Positions 35,746 to 46,317 of a DNA stretch of 64,000 nucleotides are shown piece by piece. The DNA lies in NCBI RefSeq assembly GCF_004664715.2, contig NC_051071.1:30134161-30198160 (forward strand), given 5' to 3'. Position numbers and translations under genes: made by a program. The notes under the pieces were generated by a model. The model saw only the letters and a list, made by a program, of their open reading frames with translations. It ran no database searches and had not been told where the DNA came from. Position 1 is the first letter of the stretch; every line of letters begins with the position of its first letter. This stretch comes from Peromyscus leucopus. Lineage: Eukaryota > Chordata > Mammalia > Rodentia > Cricetidae.

Positions 35746-35760
35746 AAAAAAAAAAAAAAA
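35746..35760. repeat. Poly(A) run of 15
   Basis: Perfect homopolymer. Confidence 0.9.
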
Positions 35761-37089
35761 TCTCATTGCATGAAACCTTCTTTGAAATTTTTTATACATT
35801 AACCATGATCTTAATTTTAAATACCCCCATCCTCTAGGGCAAAATTAAAAGATTCTTTAACCCATGTTCTTATAAAAGATCTTCTGGAAACTCATCTATG
35901 AATTTGCTTCAGAAGAATTATGACAAACATGGAAATCCACATCTAATCTGAGTTTGGTATCTGAAAACTGGAGATGCTTGGAGGCTATCTCAGAATTCTC
36001 CTCTGGAACTACCCCAACTAATCATTCAGTGTTCAAAGTCAATACCTATTAATGTTCTTACATATGGTATTAATTCTACATTAATTCTGTCAAAAGTGAT
36101 ATCATAGTTAGAAGTTCCAAATGATGACATCACTAAAACAACTTGGTTTTCATGAGCATGAGACCGACCTATGCCAAAATCCAGTTCAATCTATTCATCC
36201 GTCTATTCTGACAAGTTCTGTTTAATTAGTTCATGGCCTCATAATGAACAAGAGACTGGCTCTCTGTCCCATTGCCAGGGCCATTTCTATTCTCTTCAAC
36301 TTAAGGGCCAAATGCTCACACTGCTTTGCCCAATTTATACCTTTTTCTGTAATTACTGGTCCCCAAGGTGTGATTGTCCTTTTTCATAAGAGTTTGTGCA
36401 GCTGCCAACATGAAGTTGTAAATAAATTGTAATACCGTTGCTATGAGGTGTAAAAATCCCACAGCTCATATCCAGAGCCTTGTATAATAAACTCAAGTAA
36501 ACATTCCATTTCCTGCAAGTGATTGTGGTCTGTGACTAGATTTAGAAAACAGGGCAGTAAGTCATCTTTCTTTAATGAGTTGTTGAAAACAAAGCTGTAT
36601 CCCACGAAACCAAAGCTGGTCCTTGACAAAAACAAATAGATTATTTGTCAAAGACCCTCCAAAGGGGGATATAATTTTTTGAGCTTGTGATCTGAAACCC
36701 ATTTTTGTAGTCACATGAAGCTTAAATACTCTCATAGTAGTACCTACCACCAAGGAAGTGGAAGAAATTAGTTTTCTAATGAGGGAAGAATGAGAAAGGT
36801 AGGGATATTTACAATTATTCGCAACATCTGTGCTTCCTTCTACTTTAACTTGGGAACAATGTTGTCTAACATATAGGACTGAGGCAATCACTAAATTAGA
36901 TAATTAATGTAAAGCTTCCATCAACTGTCCTGATTAACAATGAGCAATACACTAAATGGTAATTTCTTCTTCCATTTTCTTAGTAATAGACAGAAAACTT
37001 GCAATCTGGTTTCCCCAGGACCAAACTTGAGCCTACACAATGTACTGGGCTGTAGGTAAAGGGCTAGCTTTCATTGTTCTATACATTCT
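35761..37089. other. No recognisable gene
   Basis: Unique-looking DNA. Frames at 36171-36432 (plus) and 36441-36891 (minus) are short, overlap one another and have no domain. Confidence 0.35.
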
Positions 37090-37269
37090 GAAAGTGCTGC
37101 CGGACGGTGGTGGTGCACACCTTTAATCCCGGCACTCAGGAGGCAGAGCCAGGCGGATTGGTGTGAGTTCAAGGCCAGCCTGGTCTATAGAGCAAGATCC
37201 AGGAAAGGCGCAAAGCTACACAGATAAACCGTCTTGAAAAACAAAAACAAAGACAAGAAAGAAAGTGCT
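37090..37269 (+). mobile_element. B1 SINE with 9-bp target-site duplication
   Basis: Body 37099-37260, from gccggacggtggtggtgcac to cgtcttgaaaaacaaaaac. It has the cricetid-like ggaaaggcgcaaagctacac. Direct repeats gaaagtgct lie at 37090-37098 and 37261-37269. Slightly more diverged than the B1 at 3662. Confidence 0.95.
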
Positions 37270-37371
37270 ATTTCTTTAAATGTCCTCCAAGGTAAAAGCC
37301 AACTGAAACTGCAAGAATGATACTTTTGGCCTGGAGCAGGATACCTACAATACCTCCCTCCCCACCCAAGG

Positions 37372-37640
37372 TCCAGAGGGTCTGAAGATATTGTAAGAGA
37401 TGGAATCTGGGAAGAGTGTTGTGAAATGTTGTCTTTGACTGTGACATGGACGTTGTGATCATGAATACACCACAGATGTGGATACATTCACAAGACCTGC
37501 ACAAGCATGCATATGTATACATGTGCTCTTGTGTGCATGTGCATGCACGAGTGCATGTGTGTGCGCGCACACACACAGACACACACACACACACATTTTT
37601 CAAAGTAGGAGGGGGACAGTTTGGAAGGAAGAACAGTGTG
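37372..37640 (+). mobile_element. Lx-like L1 3' fragment with CA tract
   Basis: tggacgttgtgatcatgaat, acaccacagatgtggataca and caagacctgcacaagcatgc resemble the rodent L1 3' segment also seen at 52690-52740. A (GT/CA) tract with GCGCGC lies at 37557-37595. Confidence 0.45.
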
Positions 37641-37749
37641 GAAAAGAACGGGATGCTGAGATGAAGCCATATACACACATAGCCAAGAAGAATGGACAGC
37701 TAAATTCAAAAAACAACAACAATTTCCAGAATTTAAAATCCTGAATCAT

Positions 37750-38310
37750 GACATGACACTAGTGGAATTCAGGTGTTTCTGGTATATAGACTGCTCTCAC
37801 CCAATGTGAGGTTGAACTGTTGACCTTGTGTACATCCTACTTCACAAATGAGTCTGTCAGATACACTAAGCCTATAGGCTGAAGATGATGCCCCAACACT
37901 GAGGAGAAACCTCAGATGACTGTCCAAGCAGCTGGCTGTTTCTGTCAACTCACAATTTTTTGGAAGTTGCTTTCATGTACTTACTGTTTTTATTTTTGTT
38001 AGCTAATATTATTTCCTTCTTGGGTCTCTGAGGGAGTTGAAGATTAGTTAGTTATAGTTGAAGATTAATTAGGATAGAAAGTGAATTAGATACAATAGGA
38101 TAGACAATGGAATTATTTTCTCTGAATTTGTCAAATACAAATGAACTAGACATTGTTTAGGTATTTATTACTTGTATATATTGTATACAGTTATTGTACT
38201 TTTGTATATAGTTTTTCTTATGTTAGTTACAAGCCCTGATGGGCCATAATTGAAAGTTATATGGTGATAAGCAGGAGGGAGTACACATAGGACATTATAA
38301 ATACAAAGAT
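37750..38310 (+). mobile_element. Rodent dispersed repeat, probably ERV-related
   Basis: I recognise the order gatgatgccccaacactgag, aaacctcagatgactgtcca, agcagctggctgtttctg, ttggaagttgctttcatgta and tcaaatacaaatgaactaga as a dispersed, retrovirus-associated rodent repeat, but cannot name the family. No open frame is conserved. It abuts the LTR at 38311 directly. Confidence 0.4.
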
Positions 38311-38809
38311 TGTATTAGTCATGGTTCTCTAAGGAAACAGAGCTGATAGAATATATGTGTATATATTGGATTCATGATACTTTCTTACATGATATTCTCC
38401 AGGTAGTCCAACAATGGATGTCTCATACTGCAGAGTCCAAGAAATCAATAGCTGTTCTGTCCACAAGCCTGAATGTCTCACAGTCCCAATTTGGCCATGA
38501 GGGCCTGGAGGATTCCTGGACAGTTGCTGGTCTAGTCAGTGTTGGAATCCAGAAGAAATTGGTTCTCATACCGGTGAAGGAATGTCTCAGCAATAGGATA
38601 GATGAACTTGCCAGTGAGAGTGGGGGCAAGGATGAAAAAGCAGTTTCCTTCTGCCATTTCTTTTTATCCGAGAGGTACCACCCATATTTAAGATGGATTT
38701 TCCACTCTCAAATAATCTGACCAAGGAAATCTCTCTCTGAAGTACCCATTGTTTTTATTTTAGTTGATTCCAGATGATGTCAGCTTGACAACCAAGAATA
38801 GCTACCACA
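38311..38809 (-). mobile_element. MaLR/MLT-type solo LTR
   Basis: A 499-bp element with minus-strand ends TGTGGTAG and CTAATACA. The minus-strand start resembles ctattcttggttgtcaagct and the end ctctgtttccttagagaacc, both typical of this LTR class. No target-site duplication found. The 121-codon plus-strand frame 38355-38720 runs antisense through it and has no independent support. Confidence 0.6.
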
Positions 38810-39179
38810 TCATTTATAGCTTCATTCTCATATCAGAAAATAAAAGTTCATTAAATAATAAATGACTATCCCAGACACCTAGTCAGTGATCAGAGAAGCT
38901 GTCATTGAACTCATTTGCAGAGAAATCAAAAGTCATATGCTTTCTTCACTTCAGGTCACAATATGTAGAACAGAATACTAAAACCAACTCTGAAATTGTC
39001 AACTAGTTGTGCATATCTGTGACAACATGTAAATTTTAAATATTCATAAAAACATACTTTAGTAGAACAAATAGAATTTTAGAATTACAATAAGTAGATA
39101 GCAAGAAATTAAGCAGTTGTTAAACTGAGGTACAAGAAAACTGAAGAACGAGCTTGTCAAAATACTTTTATTTTATTTT

Positions 39180-39300
39180 TACTTTATTATCATTTTTGTT
39201 ATTATTATTAATGTGTGTGTGCAATAATGTACACAAATACATGTAGCAATCAGAAGAGAACTTTGGGGAGTCAGTTATTTCTTTCCACCTGTTTCTAGTT
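39180..39300 (-). mobile_element. B3-like SINE fragment, reverse
   Basis: gcaatcagaagagaactttg and gagtcagttatttctttcca match a reverse B3 (ggtcagaggacaactt, gagtcggttctctccttcca). Confidence 0.55.
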
Positions 39301-39596
39301 GATCTTCCATGGTGTGTACACGAGGTCTCTGGCCATGAGCTTTAAGAATTGTATAGTTTTTAAGACTATCACATATAATATATAATACCAAATAATCTAA
39401 TAGCAACAGCCAAACACTCTTTGCATATTCCCCAAGGCTGCGTTTATAGCTTCTTGACCCTTGTTCTCTCTCGTTCCCCACATCTTAGAGATACTAGGAG
39501 CATAATAGTTTCATGTATTCATTTATCATAACATATGATAATGTAATGTTATAATATCTACTTTCCTCCTTCCCCTTCCTCTGAAAAAATAGAGAC
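39301..39596. other. No recognisable gene
   Basis: Nothing identifiable. Confidence 0.4.
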
Positions 39597-39630
39597 AAAT
39601 GGATGGATGGATGAATGGATGAATGGATGA
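39597..39630. repeat. (GGAT)n with GAAT variants
   Basis: About eight tetramers. Confidence 0.9.
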
Positions 39631-39754
39631 TGAGTAGATACAAATTATATTAGAAGGCATTGCCTTGTTTCCTGGGGGAAAGCTGCTAAGAAAGCATGGG
39701 GATGAAGAAGGGTTGGAGTGGTGAGAAAGGACAATACTGAAAGTCCAGAGAGAA

Positions 39755-39900
39755 TTTCACACTACTTTCAGCTTTGCTACTAACTTGATGTGAGCTATCA
39801 AGGAAAGCAACCATCTTCTCCAAGCCCCAAGATTTCAAAATCAGAAAGCTGGGTCTAGATCTCTAAAATTCTAGCAGTTCTTATCTCCCAGGATCCCCAG
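39755..39900 (+). mobile_element. MIR SINE remnant
   Basis: ctttgctactaacttgatgt corresponds to the MIR stretch ctttgccactaactagctgt, and caaaatcagaaagctgggtc lies where the later core is expected. Diverged. Confidence 0.45.
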
Positions 39901-40993
39901 GTTACATTTTGATTATTTGAGTATCACATTTTTATCATTTCATAATTAATATCTCACCACCACTAATTGATCTGTGATGTGTATACATAATTTTTAAATT
40001 TGAGATTATATTAGAGGTTATTCAAAAGTAGATTTGAAGCAATTAACTCATTAATTTATGTAGAAAACAAACAGAATTATATTTTAGCCAGGAAATATTT
40101 TTAGACTTTTCTGCAACATAGTAAATTAACATGATTGGCAAAAGATGCCAGCGATTCAGGAATTCCCTAAGCATCCTTTCAATATCACAGCTTGGCGGTT
40201 GGCAAAAGGCCTGGCTAATCTGCCCCAAAGGCAGTGCCTCCAGCTGATAGTTGTGAACAGGTTATTTCCAGTTGGCTTTCAAGCATTTCCTTTTCTAAAT
40301 AGCTCCAAACCAAGCATGGCACACAGTTGGTAGATTTGGGGGCAGTTCTAAGAGAACATTGGCTTGGTTCTTTACAATATACAGTGAAATGGTCCAGTCT
40401 CCTTCCTATCAGAAAAGGGCACAGCTAATGCTGTTTGGAATGTCCTTGTGTTTGGGGAAGTGGTTCTGTCACTCAGGATGAAGGACGAGGTTGCGTGACT
40501 AATTATGTTTTCTTTTGCAAAACTACTTCACCATCCATTATGCAGAAGCTTTAATGAGCTATTTCTCAAGAGGGTATGCCACATACAATCTTCTCAGTGA
40601 AAATATTCAATGAATGGACCCCGATCAAGGATGTCAGGTCCAGTACCACCATCTCCAACAACCTAGTGTTAATCTCTCTCTTTGTGTTACTGGAACTGAT
40701 TTCATTTACATGTAGGTAAAATAATAGCTGAAGACAGGTTAGTTGGATGTTGGAAATATCTATTCTTTGTATTAAGAGGAAGAAATGGGAATATTATATT
40801 ACTGCATGTAGAACAGACTCAGAAATATTGACTGCCATTGTAAAGCTTCCAATGCTATCAGTTATGAAAGGTAAAAGTATTCTGTAACTTCAGACTCCAC
40901 AGTACTGGCAGGTTGTGCTGGGATGTTGCATGAGGTGGGTGTGCTGCAGATCACCATCACTGTTGCTTCTTCAGATTCACCTTCATGCTTCCC
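39901..40993. other. No recognisable gene
   Basis: Unique-looking AT-rich DNA. Confidence 0.4.
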
Positions 40994-41230
40994 TGTTGTG
41001 GGATATTTGTATGCTGTGTGACGATGTATTGCTGTGATTGATGTAATAAAAATCTGAGCAGCCAATAGCTAGGCAGGAGTTATAGGTGTGACTTCCTGGC
41101 AGAGTGAGAACTCCAGGAAGAAGAAAGGTGGAGATCCCAGGCAGACATGGAGAGGTCAAACTTTCATAATTAGTAAGAAGTCTCTCAGTCGTTAATTGTG
41201 AGCTGGCAGCTAACAAAAAAGCTTGCTACA
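40994..41230 (+). mobile_element. Short solo LTR related to the one at 45844-46235
   Basis: A 237-bp segment starting TGTTGTGGGAT and ending GCTTGCTACA. Both ends and the internal string ccaatagctaggcaggagtt match the LTR at 45844 (tgctgtgggat, ggccaggcaggaagta, agctaca). The target-site duplication is unclear: cttccc on the left, ttttcc on the right. Confidence 0.6.
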
Positions 41231-41274
41231 TTTTCCCCTCCTCAATATACTTGGATATTGTTTTTCTTCTTTCT

Positions 41275-41805
41275 AAAATCTATCACAGTTTATAATTCAT
41301 AAAACCCATTCCCTTTGTGTGCATTTTAATGCTTTTGAGTTAGTTTACCAGATGGTATAGCCACCACCACAAATCAATTTTAGAACATGTTCATCCTCAG
41401 TAACATCCTTCAAGCTTATTTGCTGTGATCTTCAACCCTATCCTTATCCCTGGACAATGACTAATCTGCTTTATTACTCTTCCTCTACAATATGTTCTTT
41501 TGTGGACATTTCACGTACACTTAGTCATATACTATGTGGTCTCTTTGGCCTGACTTCTTTCACTTAACATAATAGTTCTAAGGCTCATCTGAGATGTAGC
41601 ATTTGTTATTAATTCAATACTTTTTGTTCTATTGTACAGATACCCCCCCTTTTATCTCTCCGTTCACTAGCTGATGGAAATTTAGTTGTTCTTAGTTTAG
41701 GGGCAAATAGGAATGAAGTTGCTATAAACTTTTTCATGGGACTTCGTAGATAGACATTTTTCTATTTATTTTGGGTAGCTGCCTGGGAGTTAAATTGTTG
41801 ATCTT
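41275..41805 (-). mobile_element. Ancient L1 (L1M-type) ORF2 end and 3' UTR, reverse
   Basis: Reads as the reverse of a mammalian-wide L1 3' end: ggtctctttggcctgacttc, ctttcacttaacataatagt, cactagctgatggaaattta and agctgcctgggagttaaatt occur in the right order. Strongly diverged from the rodent L1s here, so it predates the rodent radiation. Confidence 0.75.
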
Positions 41806-41935
41806 TTTAATTCCATAATTTGTCCTTCCCTGAAGTTTAATCCATTAGCTAAATAAAAGCCATTTCTTGTGGAAAGATAATGGCTGAACTTCATTATCTT
41901 GTAGGATAATTAAGAAATTACCATAGAGCTGGGTG

Positions 41936-42076
41936 GTAGTGGCACATGCCTTTAATCCCAGCACTTGGGAGACCCAGGCAAGCAGATCTCAGTGAAGTTC
42001 AAGGCCAACCTGGTCTACAAAGCAAGTTCCAGGGCAGCCAGCACTGTTACACAGAGAAACTCTGTCTTGAAAAGAC

Positions 42077-42079
<3 letters not shown>
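41936..42079 (+). mobile_element. B1 SINE
   Basis: From gagctgggtggtagtggcac to aaactctgtcttgaaaagac. The 3' half is different from the young B1s (cagccagcactgttacacag), so it is an older subfamily. Its tail runs into a GA microsatellite. A degenerate target-site duplication is possible (agaaattaccatag before, agaaatgcccatgg after). Confidence 0.9.

Positions 42080-42080
<1 letters not shown>

Positions 42081-42132
<52 letters not shown>
42081..42132. repeat. (GA)n at the B1 tail
   Basis: Pure GA tract of 52 bp. Confidence 0.97.
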
Positions 42133-42135
<3 letters not shown>

Positions 42136-42412
42136 GCCCATGGGGGAGGAGTGACCACAAAAGAGGTAGAATTTGGAGGAGTAGAGCATACATATGCACG
42201 TATGTCTATGACGTCCAGAAAAGAGCAGGCAAATGAATGAGAAACCCAAACTCAATCTGAACAGTATGTGCACCCATAATGTTTGATTGACACACATTTT
42301 TATAGGACAAGTTTTATGGTCCTCACTATACGGAGCATTCTCCTGTCCAGTCAGATTAGCCAGCTGACTTGGGTTCAAAGTGAAGAATAAACAATTCTTA
42401 ATACTCTTTTAA

Positions 42413-42414
<2 letters not shown>

Positions 42415-42448
<34 letters not shown>

Positions 42449-42530
42449 AGGAGCCAGTGTGCCACAGTGCACATGTGTTAGTCAGAGGACATCTTTTCAG
42501 GAGTCAGTTATCTCCTTCCACCTTGGGTTG
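42415..42530 (-). mobile_element. (GT)n and B3-like SINE fragment, reverse
   Basis: A GT tract (42415-42446) followed by gtgccacagtgcacatgtgt, gtcagaggacatcttttcag and gagtcagttatctccttcca, the reverse of a B3 3' half; the GT tract is the former CA tail. Confidence 0.7.
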
Positions 42531-42536
42531 GATTTT

Positions 42537-42865
42537 ATTTTTATTAAGCTTAGTTTTTTAGAACGTCATACGTGTGTACAATCTATTCTGACGACTCACC
42601 CCTTTCACCCTCTGGAATTTCCCTTCCACTCCTAACAACCCCTCCTCCCCAAAAGTCCCTTTCTCAGATTCATGTCTTTTGTATTTATTTGTGACCAAAT
42701 GTGTTTAACCAGGGCTGCCTGTGTGACTCTTGACAGAACTAGTCATTAGAGTCTGAGGGACTCACTTGTGAGTAGACAACTGAAGGCAACAACTCTATCT
42801 ACAGCCAATAGTTCATTCCTGAGGAGTAGAGTCTTCTTTCTGAGGCAAGGTTTCTCATGTTTCTA
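42537..42865 (-). mobile_element. Lx-like L1 3' fragment, reverse
   Basis: Pyrimidine-rich stretch, then gtatttatttgtgaccaaat, gactcttgacagaactagtc and acagccaatagttcattcct, an order recalled from a dispersed rodent repeat. Same family as 23440-23660. Name uncertain. Confidence 0.4.
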
Positions 42866-42949
42866 ACACTGCGCTGCCATTGTAAGTTTCCTGCTGATTC
42901 TCCTTATGGAGAGATGAAGGTAGAAACCAGAGAATTGGCTTATTCTACC

Positions 42950-43082
42950 TCCATCTTCCCATAACAGTACTGGAGTTACAGATGCAAACCACTGACTATA
43001 TCCATCTTTCTAACACGGATTTCAAGGATTGGCCTCAGATACTTAGGCTTATACCACAAACACTTTCTATATGCTAAGAATG
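42950..43082 (-). mobile_element. B4/ID-like SINE fragment, reverse
   Basis: actggagttacagatgcaaa, tttcaaggattggcctcaga and ataccacaaacactttctat fit a reverse B4-type SINE with the tRNA-derived part at the right end. Diverged. Confidence 0.4.
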
Positions 43083-44814
43083 TTCACTGGTACAATGTTA
43101 AAGTCTAATATGTTACAGCTTATGGACCAAGTGAAACAAGAGCATTTAAAGTTAAAAGAGATGACCAAAATAAATTAAGACACCAGCAAAGTGTCCAGAG
43201 CTGTGTAGGTTTTGCCTGTGAAAGATTATATGGGGAGTTTTCGAGGGAAAAAAAGGTACACATATTTTGTTGCATGCAAGATTCTCTTGAGTTCCATTGT
43301 AAGATATGCTATGGAATCTGGACACCAAATGATTTCTGCGTGGCTTTCTGGGTGTGTTGCATTTTAAGGGTGTGCAAGGAATGAGAGCTAGTAAGGAAGG
43401 TGATCATGAAGGACAAGGGGGAAGTCTGAAGCCAGAAAGAGAAATCATGGTGTTTGTAGTACCAAACTCTCAAGTAAAAAAATGCTAAACTAGGTTTTAG
43501 ATTTGAGCTCTTTGGGTCTACAAAGATATGGAAAATACATTTTTAAAAAAACTTATGGAAAATGTAGAGGCATTTTTCAGAAAATTATGATCTTAGTTTA
43601 AGAAAGATGAAAGTTTTGTCAGAGACGCTTGCCAATGCACCTCATCGAGGACACATGGAACAAGAGCAAAGCAGCCTGTCAAGGCACCTCTGCCAGGAAA
43701 TGCGCTTTTCAAAAAATATGTTCATCATCTATCTTGGTAATTACAATTCAAGACTGCAGGACATTGTAAATGTTAGAAACATGAAATGCGGAGGAATAGA
43801 AAACATGGGAATATGTTTCTTTACCTTTTCTAAGTTATGGAACTTAAGAATCATGATGCCTGGTGTCTGACCGGTCAAGTCACCAAGGGGGTCAGCATGT
43901 GAGATAGGTAATCCACCCCAGCTTGGCCTAGGCTTTGGATCAGCTTCTACAGAGCCTTCTTTGTCTTCCTTGCTTGGTTAGTTCTCTAGAGTGTTTCAGG
44001 CAAGAGATATTCAGACAAGAGATGAACAGTAGACATCTTTGTTGCAGGAGAGAGTTGTATTGAAAGTAATCAGACACAGTCAACAAGCCATTCAGCTTTC
44101 TAAGTTGAGCCCTGATTAGACACTCAACCATTGGGGGGGGGGGATCACAATTACTAACATATAGGTTGTTAGATTCAATAAAGTTTAGAGGTTTATTTCT
44201 AGGTAACCTCGAACAAATGTGCATACCACCATCTATGATCCTGGAGCTTGGACACAGGAAATCATAAGTCACAGAGTTCATGGTGCATCAGCTCTGGATC
44301 TTTGGCTACCATCACCTCAAAACTTCTGTCCCCTCTCTGTTCTTTGAACCTTACATCCCTAACCTCACTGGACATGGGACACATCTAGACACCCCTACTT
44401 TAATTCAGAATCTCCCCACAAGTGTTTTTAGAACGCTTGTTTGTGGCTGAAATCTAGTTACATATTGGTGTAGATGAAGTTAATAAAGATAATGTCTTTG
44501 AATATACAGAATACAGAATCGGGACCTGCAAATCCATTACTCTGCTAATAACCCATTCCATCAAAGATGAACATATACAGCCTGTCACCTACAAGACAGT
44601 GGTTAGCACTGACAAGATGAAAGGAGCAGAAATTGCACTTTTGTGAAATTATCCTATTGGTCAGCATAGGCTCTGAACTGAAATGCTGAAGCAGGAAAAA
44701 CCTACAGCCTTTGGTTAACATCTATGTGAGGATGGGTAAAGTGTTATGAAAGAGGAAAGATTTAAGCCAAAGAGGAAAGACCTCAGGCCAAAGGTCAGGG
44801 CACTCAGATACAAA
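43083..44814. other. No recognisable gene
   Basis: Unique-looking. Frames 43607-43870 (plus) and 43940-44281 (minus) have no recognisable domain. A G10 run lies at 44132-44143. Confidence 0.35.
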
Positions 44815-44930
44815 TTTCTCCTTGTGCTTTAATTTCTACATTAGTAAAATTTGACTATAGGCTCAACCTAATGGTGAAGTCACCATGAGGATTTAATTTA
44901 AAACTTACATAAAAGGGCCACTCTCAGGTT
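44815..44930 (+). mobile_element. MIR-like fragment
   Basis: gctttaatttctacattagt and accatgaggatttaatttaa fit the MIR core and 3' half. Tentative. Confidence 0.4.
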
Positions 44931-45343
44931 CTTGCCATGTTAACCAGGAATGTGGTATTCACAAAATCGAATGAGATTTGAGTTTATAATAGTGCAATGG
45001 ATTCCATAGCTAGTAGAAACTAACCATCAAATATTTAATTTGGATCTTTTCCTCAATTAGTAAAATGCAGTGCAATACTCTCAGTAGTCATGGCTCCCAG
45101 TGGCTATAGGACCACAGGGAAAATAGCACATACTTCACAGTACATTGTGTTGCTAAATGATGATGCTCCAAACTTTGTGTACTAAACCTATTTCTAGTTT
45201 AGAATAGTTTCAATTTACAATAGGCATGTTTGGCATGACCTCACCATAGACCAAGGAATGAAGACAAAGACACTTCCTATTCATCTCTGAAATTATATTC
45301 AGCCATGAAGTTCCTTCTTCATGACTCTAATACCCAATGTCTG

Positions 45344-45652
45344 GTTCAGTAGGTAAAACACCAGTTACACATCATATGGCCCTGAGTTCAGATCCCCAAC
45401 ACTTAGATGGATATGGTAACATACCTCTGTAACTCCATTTCTTGGAGGTAAAGATGAACACATCCCTGGAGCTCATAGGACAGCCAATCCACCAACACTG
45501 GTGAGCTTTAGCTTCAACTAGAGACCCTGTCTCAAACTAATGTAGACAACAATAAAGAATGGTAGAGAAATACCTGACATTAACCTTGTCTCCAAACACA
45601 TGTGTACACATGAGTACATTCATGTATAACACATCACAAAATAAAAACCAAA
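45344..45652 (+). mobile_element. B4 SINE
   Basis: A nearly full-length B4, the fusion of an ID-like tRNA head with a B1-like part: ggttcagtaggtaaaacacc, gccctgagttcagatcccca, tggtaacatacctctgtaac, agagaccctgtctcaaacta and a tail near cacatcacaaaataaaaacc. Moderately diverged. Confidence 0.8.
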
Positions 45653-45837
45653 CTCTCCACATCTACCATGTATCAGCACTTTGCATTGAAATTACATAGT
45701 TTTGTTATAATGAAGAAAAGAAATGAAGAAACTAATATTTCTAATATTTATTGGCAATTCTCTTAACAAAAAGGAATTATATATAACTTAAGAAAAAACA
45801 TAGAAAATATAGGGAGTAGTTTATGAAATTGAAAAAG

Positions 45838-46241
45838 AAACTTTGCTGTGGGATGGTCTGTATGTCAAATCTGTTGCTCTGATTGGTCAATAAATAAAAC
45901 ACTGATTGGCCAGTGGCCAGGCAGGAAGTAGGTGGGACAAGGAGAGAGGAGAATTCTGGGAAGCAGAAGGCTGAGGCAGAGACACTGCCAGCCACAGCCA
46001 TGACCAGCAGCATGTGAAGATGCCGGTAAGCCACCAGCCACGTGGCAAGGTATAGATTTATGGAAATGGATTAATTTAAGCTATAAGAACAGTTAGCAAG
46101 AAGCCTGCCACGGCCATACAGTTTGTATGCAATATAAGTCTCTGTGTTTACTTGGTTGGATCTGAGCGGCTGTGAGACTGGCAGGTGACAAAGATTTGTC
46201 CTGACTGTGGGCAAGGCAGGAAAACTCTAGCTACAAAACTT
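45838..46241 (+). mobile_element. ERVK-type solo LTR with 6-bp target-site duplication
   Basis: A 392-bp LTR (45844-46235) starting TGCTGTGGGATGG and ending CTCTAGCTACA. Identical hexamers aaactt lie on both sides (45838-45843, 46236-46241); six bases is the length expected for class II (ERVK-like) integrases. U3 has CCAAT-type motifs (gattggtcaataaataaaac, ctgattggcca). No internal sequence remains, so the provirus collapsed by LTR-LTR recombination. The 63-codon and 85-codon frames over it are fortuitous. Confidence 0.8.

Positions 46242-46244
<3 letters not shown>

Positions 46245-46316
<72 letters not shown>
46245..46316. repeat. Uninterrupted poly(A) run of 72
   Basis: A perfect A72 just downstream of the solo LTR duplication, with no SINE or LINE body next to it on the left. 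A minus frame reads it as a run of Phe and is meaningless. Confidence 0.97.

Positions 46317-46317
<1 letters not shown>

Noticed and set aside
38355..38720. 121-codon plus-strand frame with an ATG start
   Set aside because: Antisense through an LTR and open probably by chance.
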